Program-made: the position numbers and the translations under genes | Shown: piece by piece, positions 25,683-36,108 of the stretch | Numbering within the stretch: position 1 is the first letter of the stretch | Layout: every line of letters starts with the position of its first letter | Assembly (NCBI GenBank): GCA_045863555.1 | Contig: BTUU01000006.1 | Coordinates: forward strand, 1 to 64,000 | Source of the DNA: JACRLV01 sp045863555 | GTDB lineage: Bacteria > Planctomycetota > Phycisphaerae > UBA1845 > Fen-1342 | Direction: 5' to 3' | DNA length: 64,000 nt | The notes under the pieces: model-generated | Database searches by the model: none | What the model was told of the DNA's origin: nothing | What the model saw: the letters and a program-made list of their open reading frames with translations, nothing else

Positions 25683-28568
25683 ATGAGTCGAAGCACCGTG
25701 ATCGGGGTCGCTGCCGCTGCGGCTATGGTTTTTTTTGCCAGCGTCGCGGGCTGTCCGACCGTGCCGGGGACGGGAGGAACCGGAACCGGTTCATTTAATA
25801 TCGCCCCTACGCCGGTCATTACGGCTGACGTGACGCGCGGCGTGCTGCCCCTGACCGTCCAGTTCGGATCGGATCGGAGCACGGACGACGGTCTGATCGT
25901 CAGCCGTGAATGGAACTTCGGCGACGGGACGACGAGTCGGGATGTTTCGCCGCGGCACTCGTTCCTGAGCACGGGGAACTTCACTGTTCGACTGACGCTC
26001 ACGGACGACGACGGAGCGCAGTCAAGCCGGACAACGACAATCGTCGTGACGCAGGCGCCGGTCCCGGTGATTTCCGCGGACCAGACGATCTTCGAGAACG
26101 CGCCGGCGATCGTGAATTTCTCGTCGGCGGGCTCGTTCGACCCCGACGGGACGATCCGCGAGTATCGGTGGGATTTTGGCGACGGGTCGCGCGAGTTCCT
26201 CCAAAACGTGCAGCACCAGTACGCGACGTCGGGCACCTACCGGGCGACGCTGACGGTCACGGACGACGCCGGCGTCACGGCGATTGCCGAGGTGTTCATC
26301 CAGGTGGGCATCACGCAGCCGACGATCGAACTTCGCGTGCCGCCGCCGGATATCGCGAACGTAGTCGTTTCGACAGACTCGCCTCTCTGGATTCAGGCGG
26401 TCTTCACTTCCGATCCGAGCGCCCCGCGATTCATTCGCGCGGGCATCGACGGTGATCGGGATGAGTGCGAAGCCCAGGCGGCCGTGATCGCGGCCGGAAC
26501 GGGCGCCGTTTCGACCCGCCTCACCGGCCATCTGGATCGGGTTACCGGCGCGGTCTTCTCGCCCGACGGGACGCGGGTTTTGACCTCGAGCGAAGATGGA
26601 ACGCTTCGCCTTGTCAGCGCGACGACGGGGGCGCTGATTAGCGAATACGCCGCGGTCGGGGACGCGACCTGCGTGGCATTCAACACGGACGGTACGCAAT
26701 TCGTCTACGGCGAGTCCGGCGGCAACGTCGTGCTGCGGGAAACCGCCAACGGGGCGATCATTCGGACATTTGCGGGGCACGCGGGGCGCGTCAACGCCGT
26801 GGCGATTTCACCCAGCGGCGCACAGATCCTGAGCGCGGGCAGCGATCGCCGGGCGCTACTCTGGAACGTGGCCGACGGCACGATTCTGCGCGATTTCGGC
26901 TCGACACTGGCGGTCAATGCCGTGGCGTTCAATCCGGCGGACGCGACGATTGTCGCGACGGGCGGGGAGGATGCGCTGATCCAGCTCTGGAATGTGACCG
27001 GCGGCGAGAACATCGGAACGCTGACGGGGCACACCGGTGCGGTGAATGCGGTTGCATTCAGCCCGGACGGCACACGCCTGTTCAGCGGCGGCGACGACGA
27101 CATGGTCCGGGTCTGGACTGTCAATCCGGTTGCGAACATCGCCGTCCTGAATGCTCACAAGGCGGACGTGCTGTCGGTCACGCTCGATGCGGCGGGAGCG
27201 CTGCTTGCGACGGGCGATGCGGACGGCGTGGTAAAGGTCTGGAACCAGTCGACCGGTGCGGTTCTCGCAACCTCAGAACCGTGCGTGTCGGCGATCACAA
27301 GCCTCGACTTCTCGCCGGATGCGACGCAGGTTCTGGCGGGCATCGGCGCGCGGAACCAGATCCAGCTTGATACTTCCCCGCCGAACGGAAACGACCTGAA
27401 CCTCACATATCCGGTGGCATTGTCGATGGCGGGCAAGGCCATCGAGCCGGGTGAGTATTTCCTCTGGGCGGAAATCGACACGGACCGCACGGCGCCCACG
27501 CGGTCATACGCAGCGGCGACAGTCAGTGTCGTCGCGCCGTTTACAACCGATATCTCCACCGACACGCCGGTGATTCCGCTGGTCAACGACCGGGCGAGCG
27601 TCGTCCTGCCGGATGCGAGTTTGACCCCGGTCGACACGCGACGCGCCGTCTTCGATCTCGGCGTATTGAGCCGCGGCGACCGGGTGGTGCTGAGCTTCCT
27701 CTCGACGCCCGGGTTCGGCGACTTCTACACGGCGCCGGGCAAGAACTACAGCCTGATGGTGACGGACGAAAACCGGAACGTCTTCGCCTGGTACCAGCCG
27801 GACTTCGTCGCCTTCAGCCGCGACGCTCGCCTCGTCATCGGGCACAATTCGGGGCATCACTATGTGATCATGGACGGCGGATTCGGAGTGAATGTGCGTA
27901 TCGAGCGCGCGGCCGGCTTCGACACGCGGCCGCAGCGCGTGTACGTACGGTTTGACGGGTCGGGCAACAGCGCCGTGAAAATCGGAACCGCCGATGCCCT
28001 TGTCGTGCCGGCACTCCAGGCAACCAGTATCAATAATGCCTGGGGCAACGCCGAAACGACGATCATCAAGAACACGGTGATGACGACGCTGGCCGCGAAG
28101 TTCGCCGGATTCAACGTCGAGTTCACGAGTTCGGACAACCCGCCGCCGGCAGCGCCATATCTGACGCTTTGGGTCGGCGGTTCGAACTTCTTCCTCTACG
28201 GCGTTGCGGACTACATCGACCCGCGCAATGACACGGTCACCGGAAACGGGATTGTCTACGCGGTCACCCTGGGGCAGACTGGGCTGGCCGGCGCTTTTGT
28301 AAACCCGGTCACGTCCGCCGCTGACGTTGGGTCGATCATCGGAACAGTCGGCGCTCACGAGGTCGGTCATCTGCTCGGCCTGCGACACACGCAGGGGGTC
28401 GCGCTCGACATTATGGCGCCGGGCGTCGATCCGACGCTGCCGGTTGCGTTCTCGGTCGCTGAGGTGAACGCAGGCGAACAGGCATTCGTGATCCCCGGTG
28501 CGCCGCGGTTGCCAGTGCTCGGCATTCAGGACGCCCTGACGCACCTTGCGGAGACGGTCGGACCGTAG
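25683..28568 (+). CDS. PKD-WD40-metzincin lipoprotein
   Basis: 961 residues with AGGAG before the ATG. A signal peptide with lipobox SVAGC; two PKD domains (about 40-215; REWNFGDGTT and YRWDFGDGSR); about seven WD40-type repeats (about 275-565; for example LTGHTGAVNAVAFSPDGTRLFSGG); a beta-rich link; and a C-terminal zinc metalloprotease domain with the metzincin signature HEVGHLLGLRH (His892, Glu893, His896, His902) followed by DIMAPGVDP, a plausible Met-turn. It would act on the cell surface. The target is unknown. A strong terminator follows. Confidence 0.88.
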   Translation: MSRSTVIGVAAAAAMVFFASVAGCPTVPGTGGTGTGSFNIAPTPVITADVTRGVLPLTVQFGSDRSTDDGLIVSREWNFGDGTTSRDVSPRHSFLSTGNFTVRLTLTDDDGAQSSRTTTIVVTQAPVPVISADQTIFENAPAIVNFSSAGSFDPDGTIREYRWDFGDGSREFLQNVQHQYATSGTYRATLTVTDDAGVTAIAEVFIQVGITQPTIELRVPPPDIANVVVSTDSPLWIQAVFTSDPSAPRFIRAGIDGDRDECEAQAAVIAAGTGAVSTRLTGHLDRVTGAVFSPDGTRVLTSSEDGTLRLVSATTGALISEYAAVGDATCVAFNTDGTQFVYGESGGNVVLRETANGAIIRTFAGHAGRVNAVAISPSGAQILSAGSDRRALLWNVADGTILRDFGSTLAVNAVAFNPADATIVATGGEDALIQLWNVTGGENIGTLTGHTGAVNAVAFSPDGTRLFSGGDDDMVRVWTVNPVANIAVLNAHKADVLSVTLDAAGALLATGDADGVVKVWNQSTGAVLATSEPCVSAITSLDFSPDATQVLAGIGARNQIQLDTSPPNGNDLNLTYPVALSMAGKAIEPGEYFLWAEIDTDRTAPTRSYAAATVSVVAPFTTDISTDTPVIPLVNDRASVVLPDASLTPVDTRRAVFDLGVLSRGDRVVLSFLSTPGFGDFYTAPGKNYSLMVTDENRNVFAWYQPDFVAFSRDARLVIGHNSGHHYVIMDGGFGVNVRIERAAGFDTRPQRVYVRFDGSGNSAVKIGTADALVVPALQATSINNAWGNAETTIIKNTVMTTLAAKFAGFNVEFTSSDNPPPAAPYLTLWVGGSNFFLYGVADYIDPRNDTVTGNGIVYAVTLGQTGLAGAFVNPVTSAADVGSIIGTVGAHEVGHLLGLRHTQGVALDIMAPGVDPTLPVAFSVAEVNAGEQAFVIPGAPRLPVLGIQDALTHLAETVGP

Positions 28569-28602
28569 TCGCACCACCGGTGACAAACTCTAACACTTGA
28601 AG

Positions 28603-28638
28603 AGACAGGCGACCGAGAGCCGCCTGTCTTTTCTCTTT
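28603..28638 (+). terminator. Rho-independent terminator
   Basis: 9-bp stem AGACAGGCG/CGCCTGTCT with a 9-base loop and a TTTTCTCTTT tail, 35 bases after the metzincin lipoprotein gene. Confidence 0.85.
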
Positions 28639-28776
28639 GTCTGGAACCGCGAAGCGACGCGCGGTGGGTGTGCGGAAGCGCGGATCAATCACGACGGCAA
28701 CGGCGCTGCAACTGGAGGCCGCGTACAAGTTCGGCCACCGTGCGAGAACGACAGTGACGGTGGAGTGACTGTCGCG

Positions 28777-29553
28777 TTACTTCGACTTTTCGGCCGCCGT
28801 TGCGGCGATGATTCCCAGAAAACTCTCCGCTTTGAGGCTCGCTCCGCCGACGAGCGCGCCATCCACATCTGGTTGAGCCATGATTGCGGCCGCGTTGTCA
28901 GGCTTTACGCTCCCCCCGTAGAGGATTCGGACTCGATCCGCCGGCGACCCGACCGCCCCACGGAGGACCGCCCGAATGTGGGCGTGCGCTTCCTGGGCCT
29001 GCCCGGGGGTGGCGTTGCGGCCCGTGCCGATCGCCCAGACCGGCTCATATGCAATCACCAGGTCAGCGTCTGATTCGACACGAAGCCCGTTGAGGCCGGC
29101 CACGACCTGAAATGTAAGGACATCAAGTGTCTGACCGGCATCGCGCTGTGCGAGGGTCTCACCGACACAGAGAATGGGCGTCAACCCCGCCCGCTGGGCC
29201 GCCCTGCTCTTGAGGTTGATCATGAAATCGTCTTCGTGATGGCCGATCGTGTGCCGGCGCTCGCTGTGGCCGAGAATCACATAGCCAGCACCCGTCTCAC
29301 GAACCATTCGGGGCGAGATCTCGCCCGTAAATGCCCCTTCTGTCTCATGATACAGATTCTGGGCACCGAATCGGATCGGACTACCGTCGACAGCCTTGGC
29401 GATCGGAAAGAGGTAGATGGCTGGCGGGCAGACGGCGACCTCGCATGGACCGGTAATCCGCTCCAAACCCGCGCGAACGGCCGCCACGAGGGCCCGGCCG
29501 GCGGAGAGGTCCAGGTTCATTTTCCAGTTACCCGCGACGAATGGCATGCGCAT
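28777..29553 (-). CDS. tpiA: Triosephosphate isomerase
   Basis: Interconverts dihydroxyacetone phosphate and glyceraldehyde 3-phosphate in glycolysis. 258 residues with all key sites: AGNWKMN (Asn and Lys), GYVILGHSERR (catalytic His), VIAYEPVWAIGTGRNAT (catalytic Glu and loop 6), and the phosphate-binding YGGSVKPDN and GALVGGASL. Length is normal. AAAGGA precedes the ATG. It stands alone; no other glycolytic gene adjoins it. Confidence 0.96.
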   Translation of the reverse strand: MRMPFVAGNWKMNLDLSAGRALVAAVRAGLERITGPCEVAVCPPAIYLFPIAKAVDGSPIRFGAQNLYHETEGAFTGEISPRMVRETGAGYVILGHSERRHTIGHHEDDFMINLKSRAAQRAGLTPILCVGETLAQRDAGQTLDVLTFQVVAGLNGLRVESDADLVIAYEPVWAIGTGRNATPGQAQEAHAHIRAVLRGAVGSPADRVRILYGGSVKPDNAAAIMAQPDVDGALVGGASLKAESFLGIIAATAAEKSK

Positions 29554-29823
29554 GATCGGCGTCCTTTCAGGCCGTTAGTCAAAGAGAATTCAGAGTTTCC
29601 GTCAACCGGTTCCCATAGAAAGCGGCCCGCACGCGGCGTGCCAAAGCCCGACCGTGAAGCTGATTCACACTATCTCAAAATTGTGTGGACTCTCGAATCG
29701 GTCGGGGTACAATCCCGCAATCTTGGCGCGGTCGGCGAAGGGCGTTCGCCGGCTGAAGCTTGACCCGATGTACTGCACCCCACGGCGAGGGACCAGGCGG
29801 TCTTCGGGTCGGAGCCGTTACGA

Positions 29824-30456
29824 ATGATTGTCTCCTGCGTTCGGACGCTTTGCAGCGTTTTCCTGCTCACGGCGATCAGCGGAAACCCGCTCTTTCTCGC
29901 GTCGATTGTCGACTTCCAGAATTCGATTCCCGTCGAGTCCGAACCGGTACCGGAATTGGCCCAGTTCATCGAGGTCGATGAGCCCGCGTCGGTCGTCCAG
30001 ATGGCGACCGATATCCCCGAAATCCAGTTCGTTGGACCATCGATCGACTCCAATTTCGCGTCGCCGGTCGCCGAAACGCGGCCGCTGGGGCAGGCCAGGC
30101 GTCCAAACGCGGTAAAACGATCCTACGACGCGAGAAGACGGCTCCGGGTCACCGCCTATTGCGACCGCGGAACCACCGCTGCGGGAATTCCCTCTGGGGT
30201 TGGGCAATGTGCCGCGCCGGCAGACATTCCGTTCGGCTCGAAGATCTACATCCCCGCGCTCAACCGCACGTTCATCGTGACCGACCGGACCCACGAGCGG
30301 TTTCGCACCACGACGGTCGACCTGTTCATCCCTGACCGCGACCGCTGCCTCGAATTCGGCCGGCGGTACCTCGATGTGGAAATCACCCTCCCGGACCGGA
30401 AACACCGGTACGGTTCACCAGAGATCTACAAGGCGATCGCGAGCCGAAATCGCTGA
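29824..30456 (+). CDS. 3D-domain (MltA/RpfB-type fold) secreted protein
   Basis: 210 residues with an N-terminal hydrophobic export signal, a variable stretch to about 110, then a 3D domain: LRVTAYCDRGTTAAG, APADIPFGSKIYIPAL, and FIVTDRTHERF followed by TVDLFIPDR. The three Asp residues that name the domain are in ADIPFG, TDR and VDLF. Such domains occur in lytic transglycosylases and resuscitation factors, so cell-wall binding or cleavage is likely. No separate wall-binding repeat is present. Confidence 0.82.
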   Translation: MIVSCVRTLCSVFLLTAISGNPLFLASIVDFQNSIPVESEPVPELAQFIEVDEPASVVQMATDIPEIQFVGPSIDSNFASPVAETRPLGQARRPNAVKRSYDARRRLRVTAYCDRGTTAAGIPSGVGQCAAPADIPFGSKIYIPALNRTFIVTDRTHERFRTTTVDLFIPDRDRCLEFGRRYLDVEITLPDRKHRYGSPEIYKAIASRNR

Positions 30457-30571
30457 CCCCCGGCCCGCGGAGTGGCGCGGCGCTTGCAAGGGCCTGTCCC
30501 ATGCCCGATGCTGCCGGTTCGCGCGGCGCGTCCGCCGCGGTTCCGCCCATCGGCGGTAGGGTGTCAGCACC

Positions 30572-32170
30572 ATGCTCCTCGCCAGCCTCTGGATTCCCGA
30601 TCCGGTCTACTTCCGGCTCCTGCTCCCCGAGTTCATTATTCTGGGGGCGATTCTCGCCCTCATGCTCGCGGCGACCATCTTCGGCCGCGATCGGGCCATG
30701 GCTACGATGATTGCGCTGGCCGGCGCGGTTGGCGCGCTGGTCGCGGCCGTCGCGTTGCTGGGGTCCCCGGACGCGGCGCTGTTCGCGCCATCGGCCGCGC
30801 ACGAATCCGCCGGGCAGGGCGCGATGCTCGAGGTCGACGGCCTGTTTGCCGGTTTTCGAGTCGTGCTCTATGCGTTCCTCGCCGCGATCGTTCTGCTGTG
30901 GCGAAGGTATGACGACCCGAACGAACCGAACGCGGTCGAATTCCTGACGCTGCTGCTGGCCAGCGCGATGGGAATGAGCCTGATGGCCGCGAGCGCGAAT
31001 CTGCTTCTGATGGTGATCGCGATCGAACTGGCGTCGATGCCGAGCTTTGCGCTCGCAGGATTTGACCGGGCGCGCCGGCCGGCGGCGGAGGCGTCGCTGA
31101 AATATGCGCTGTTCGGATCGATCGCCACCGGGTTCATGGTCTTCGGCGTGAGCCTGCTGTTCGTCTTCTTCGGCACGCTCCACGTCCCGACGCTCGCGGA
31201 GAAGATCATCGCTTCATCGACCGGTCCGATCGTGCCGATCGCCCTGCTGGCGGTGTTCGTGGGGATCGGGTTCAAGGTCTCGGCGGTGCCGTTCCATTTC
31301 TGGTGCCCGGACGTGTTCGAGGGCGCGTCGCTGCCCGTGGCCACGTGGCTCAGCGTTGCGAGCAAGGCGGCGGCCGTCGTGCTGCTGCTGCGGTTCGCGG
31401 CGGTTTTCAGCACGCTTGCGCCGCCGGACTCGGCGATCGTGCAGTGGATCAGCGGCGGCCTGGCGTCGTTTGCGATGTTGACGATCACGTTCTGCAATCT
31501 GGCGGCCTTTCGGCAGACGAATGTGCGGCGGCTGCTGGCGTACAGCTCCATGGCGCACGCCGGGTACCTGCTGGCGGCCGGGGCCGTGCTCCAGAGCCCG
31601 GATTCGACGCAGGCCGCCCAGAGTGCGGTGCTGCAGTACCTGGTGATCTACGTGCTCATGAATCTCGGGGCGTTCCTCGCGCTGGCGCTGGTCGCCGAAG
31701 CGCGGGGCAGTGAGAACATGGAGGCTTTCAGCGGGCTGGGCTGGCGCGCCCCGATGCTGGCGATTTCGCTGACGGCGTGCCTTTTCTCGCTGGTGGGCCT
31801 GCCGCCTCTGGGCGGGTTTGTCGCGAAATTCTGGCTGATCTCCGCAGTCAGCGATGCGGCGTCGACGCCGCTTAATCCCACGGTCATGCAGTGGCTGCAA
31901 TGGCTGCTGATCGCCACGATCGTGATCAACACGGCAGTCAGTCTCTACTATTACGGCCGGATCATCCGGCAGATGTACTTTGTCGATGGGTCGGCGATAC
32001 CCCTCGGACGCATCGCTGCGGCGGGGAACGTCGTCGTGGCATTGTGCGCGACGGCGCTGCTGTTGACGGGCACCGTGCTGGCCGGGCCTCTCAAGACCGC
32101 CGGCGACCGGAATGCCGGGACGATCCACGCAGCCCGGACGAACGTCAGCGAAATCGCCAGGAGCGAATAG
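30572..32170 (+). CDS. nuoN: NADH-quinone oxidoreductase subunit N
   Basis: 532 residues with about 14 membrane helices, matching NuoN, a proton-pumping antiporter-like subunit of respiratory complex I. Signatures: LLPEFIILGAILALML at the start, SMPSFALAGFDR and EASLKYALFGSIATG with the conserved Glu and Lys, FKVSAVPFHFWCPDVFEGA, LLAYSSMAHAGYLLA and LVGLPPLGGFVAKFWL. No other nuo gene is in the 64-kb window, so either the operon is split or this copy is separate. Confidence 0.93.
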   Translation: MLLASLWIPDPVYFRLLLPEFIILGAILALMLAATIFGRDRAMATMIALAGAVGALVAAVALLGSPDAALFAPSAAHESAGQGAMLEVDGLFAGFRVVLYAFLAAIVLLWRRYDDPNEPNAVEFLTLLLASAMGMSLMAASANLLLMVIAIELASMPSFALAGFDRARRPAAEASLKYALFGSIATGFMVFGVSLLFVFFGTLHVPTLAEKIIASSTGPIVPIALLAVFVGIGFKVSAVPFHFWCPDVFEGASLPVATWLSVASKAAAVVLLLRFAAVFSTLAPPDSAIVQWISGGLASFAMLTITFCNLAAFRQTNVRRLLAYSSMAHAGYLLAAGAVLQSPDSTQAAQSAVLQYLVIYVLMNLGAFLALALVAEARGSENMEAFSGLGWRAPMLAISLTACLFSLVGLPPLGGFVAKFWLISAVSDAASTPLNPTVMQWLQWLLIATIVINTAVSLYYYGRIIRQMYFVDGSAIPLGRIAAAGNVVVALCATALLLTGTVLAGPLKTAGDRNAGTIHAARTNVSEIARSE

Positions 32171-32175
32171 CCCGG

Positions 32176-32643
32176 TTACAGACTGCACTCCAAGTAGACG
32201 GCACTCTCGATCGGATTTTCGTAATACGCCGGGATCGTGCGAAAGCCGACGCTGTGGTAGAGCGCGATCGCGGCCGTCATCGTCGACAGTGTGTCGAGCC
32301 GCATGACACGGTAGCCGATTCGGCGCGCGTCCTGGAGGGCTACGTCCACCAGGCGCCGACCGAGACCGGACCGCCGCTGGGCCGGTTTGACGTAGAGCCG
32401 CTTCATTTCGCAGATGTCGTCGTCCAGCGGCCGCACGGCGACGCAGCCGGCCGGGATCCCATCGATCAGCGCGAGTCGAAGCGAACCGCGCGGCGCGGCG
32501 TAACAGCCGGGCAGGTCGGCGAGCTCGCGATCAAAGCCCTGAAAGCAGAGACTGAAGCCGAGCGACTCGGCGTACTCGACGAAGAGGCCGCGAATCGCCG
32601 CCATGTCGGCCGGGCTTTCCGCGATTTGAATCTCGAGGGCCAC
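32176..32643 (-). CDS. GNAT-family N-acetyltransferase
   Basis: 155 residues from GTG 32643, which has GGGAG 8 bases upstream; the frame is open further upstream but overlaps the DUF1080 gene. Acetyl-CoA site motif RRSGLGRRLVDVALQDARRIGY, preceded by CEMKRLYVKPA and followed by ALYHSVGFRTIPAYYENP. This fits single-domain GNAT enzymes of the amino-acid/small-molecule type. It is convergent with nuoN, with 5 bases between. Substrate unknown. Confidence 0.88.
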   Translation of the reverse strand: MALEIQIAESPADMAAIRGLFVEYAESLGFSLCFQGFDRELADLPGCYAAPRGSLRLALIDGIPAGCVAVRPLDDDICEMKRLYVKPAQRRSGLGRRLVDVALQDARRIGYRVMRLDTLSTMTAAIALYHSVGFRTIPAYYENPIESAVYLECSL

Positions 32644-32686
32644 GACCTGGCTCCCATTCGTGACCGAAAACCCCGACGCGCAGCTC

Positions 32687-33532
32687 CTAGCGCTTTTCCT
32701 CGGCCGCGAGGTCGAGCGGGCGAATCCAGATATTCCGGAATCGCACCGGGTTCCCGTGATACTGGAGCTTGAGCGGCTGCTTGTCCGGATGCGGCTGGTA
32801 CTCGGCGATCGTGCGCCAGGCGACCGGCCCGTGGATCTCCGTATCGAGGTGCACAAGGAGGCCGTTGTGGAACATCGTGAGGCGCGCCGGGATCGCGAGC
32901 TTGCCGTCCTTGAATACGGGGGCCTTGAAAATGATGTCGTATACCTGCCACTGGCCTGGTGGACGGGTGGCATTCACCATCGGCGGCGTTTCACCATAGA
33001 CGGACGCGGCCGACCCGTCCGCATAGATCTTCTCGGTGAATGAGTCGCTGATCTGAATCTCGTAGCGGCTCATCATGAAGACGCCGCTGTTTCCGCGGTC
33101 CATCTGGGAGCCTTGCGGGGGATTCGGGGCCGACCACTCGAGGTGCAACTGGCAGTCCCCGAAGGAATCGAGTGTCTCGAGATCCCCTCCGGCCGCAGTC
33201 AGTACACCGCTTTCCAGCTTCCACTGGTTGGGCTTCCACTTTTCGGTGTTCTTTCCATCGAAGAGGACGATCGCATCGGATGGGGCAGTACCGGGCCGAT
33301 CCGCGGTGCTCGGCGTGCCGGGCGTGATTTCCGGGGGAAGCGGTCGGTCGGGGTCGTGCTTGAAGAAGGGACCCGACGTCCACGGGAGCTTGGGCGTGTC
33401 GGTGTAGCCGACGGACTTTCCGTCCTTGCTCTTCACGAGCTTGATCTCTTGTGAGACGACGACTCCGAGGGACAGTGCAGCGATGATGCCCAGCGCGGGC
33501 AGGAGCAGCGCGCGAATGTTGATGCGGTTCAT
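32687..33532 (-). CDS. DUF1080 (3-keto-disaccharide hydrolase fold) secreted protein
   Basis: 281 residues. N-terminal signal anchor or signal peptide (ALLLPALGIIAALSLGVVV), a Pro-rich spacer, then a DUF1080 concanavalin-like domain: AIVLFDGKNTEKWK, LEWSAPNPPQGSQMDRGNSGVF, YEIQISDSF, WQVYDIIFKAP and LQYHGNPVRFRNIWIRPL. This is one of the most expanded secreted families in Planctomycetes; some members hydrolyse 3-keto-glycosides, so a sugar-degrading role is likely. GAGGTTG precedes the ATG. Confidence 0.9.
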   Translation of the reverse strand: MNRINIRALLLPALGIIAALSLGVVVSQEIKLVKSKDGKSVGYTDTPKLPWTSGPFFKHDPDRPLPPEITPGTPSTADRPGTAPSDAIVLFDGKNTEKWKPNQWKLESGVLTAAGGDLETLDSFGDCQLHLEWSAPNPPQGSQMDRGNSGVFMMSRYEIQISDSFTEKIYADGSAASVYGETPPMVNATRPPGQWQVYDIIFKAPVFKDGKLAIPARLTMFHNGLLVHLDTEIHGPVAWRTIAEYQPHPDKQPLKLQYHGNPVRFRNIWIRPLDLAAEEKR

Positions 33533-33627
33533 GGGGCAACCTCAGTGAAGACACGGGCGGTGCCGACCGCCTATGCGGGAATCGTCGCGGAAAGTCGCGC
33601 TCAGGGAAAGCGGTCGGACCTCGCCCC

Positions 33628-34455
33628 TCACCGGGCGGCGAGGACAGCGGGCTTCGCACCAATCAGCCGCGGGGCGACCACGGCACGGATGAATCGCGGC
33701 CGCTTGCAATCGGTATGGCCGCCGGTGTGGTCGACTTCACGGAGTTTATCGCACCACTCAACCGTCTCGACCTTGCGATAGGCTGCGCGGCGCTGCTCAT
33801 CGGCGTCGTCCGGCAGCAGGAAGCCGTAGAGGCCGGCAACCCGGTCGCCGACGTCGGCGCGATCCGCCGAGCCGACGAGCGGGATCAGGGACCGTAGCAA
33901 CGAATCTCGTTCACTACGAAAGACGAGCAGGCTGCTCGATATTCGATCGAGCGCGGCGGAGAGATCGTAGTCGGCACTCACCGCGGAACTGAGAAGAGCA
34001 ACCGATTCGACGCTGGCGCTTTCGGGCAGCGCCTCAAGGGCAAAAATCGCGACGATGGTGCCGGCGGAAGTTGCCACGATGCTGATCCGGCTTTGTCCGG
34101 CGTCCATCGCCCGGACGATTTCGGCCGCAAGCCGCTCGCCGGCTCGACGCTTATATTCAACGGACGCCACCTCGTCCGCGAGCGCGCCGAGCCCGGTCTG
34201 CCAGCCAAACGGGCGAAAATCGCCGTCGAAGCCGGCCTCGACGAAGCCGCGCCGGACATCGGGAGTGCCGTCGGTGATCGGACCGCCGCCGCCGGCACCG
34301 TCGACGTAAAAGATCGTCTGCCGGGCCGTGACATCGGCGGATCTGGATTCACGCGCGGCGATCGCATGCTGCGCCGGCACATGCGAGTGGGTCGCACAAC
34401 CGGTCACGAGCAGAATCGCCAGACAGGTGGGAATTACGATCCGGACGGCGGGCAT
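33628..34455 (-). CDS. Alpha/beta-hydrolase-like lipoprotein
   Basis: About 275 residues. Signal peptide with lipobox LLVTGC. The mature part begins IFYVDGAGGGGP and has a Ser-hydrolase-like elbow ISIVATSAGTIVAIFALE, then SVALLSSAVSADYDLS and a late His in REVDHTGGHTDC. The elbow lacks the first Gly of GxSxG. A GTG one codon earlier (34458) has better spacing to GGGAGG and may be the true start. Function beyond a likely hydrolase is unknown. Confidence 0.7.
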   Translation of the reverse strand: MPAVRIVIPTCLAILLVTGCATHSHVPAQHAIAARESRSADVTARQTIFYVDGAGGGGPITDGTPDVRRGFVEAGFDGDFRPFGWQTGLGALADEVASVEYKRRAGERLAAEIVRAMDAGQSRISIVATSAGTIVAIFALEALPESASVESVALLSSAVSADYDLSAALDRISSSLLVFRSERDSLLRSLIPLVGSADRADVGDRVAGLYGFLLPDDADEQRRAAYRKVETVEWCDKLREVDHTGGHTDCKRPRFIRAVVAPRLIGAKPAVLAAR

Positions 34456-34458
34456 CAC

Positions 34459-34797
34459 TTCGGCAAACCTCCCACGCTCAAACTTCTATAGGCCCTCTCG
34501 AAGCCAATTCTCCAACGAAATCATCCAATCAGAAATTCAGTTCTGGCCGGAATTTCTTCGGTTGGAGGCGGGCGCGTGTCAAGATTCAGGGCTGACGCTC
34601 CGCCGCCGCCGGATGACCCGGGAGCCGACGGACGCCCGTCGCGATCCGTCGGGGCGTGGGGGACGCGGCGGGAATGGGTGTGCCGACCAGCACGAGCCGC
34701 TATAATTCGGCTTGGCGTCCTGAGTTCTGATAATTTCGAATCGCTGGACGGCGCGCATATCACGCGGCGCGCCGAACCTGAAGGAGATGCGCGATTC
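34459..34797. other. Divergent intergenic region with promoter
   Basis: 339 bases between a lipoprotein gene and the LeuA-like gene. It holds a perfect -10 for the rightward gene and an AAGGAG site at its end. No credible gene. Confidence 0.5.
34701..34706 (+). promoter_or_regulatory. -10 element before the LeuA-like gene
   Basis: Perfect TATAAT about 90 bases before the start codon. The -35 region is poor (GTGTGC at 17 bases). Confidence 0.45.
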
Positions 34798-36102
<1,305 letters not shown>

Positions 36103-36108
36103 TTCGCC

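Noticed and set aside
29681..29713. TTGTGT and TACAAT as a promoter for the 3D-domain gene
   Set aside because: The spacer would be 21 bases, too long; only the -10-like element is reasonable.
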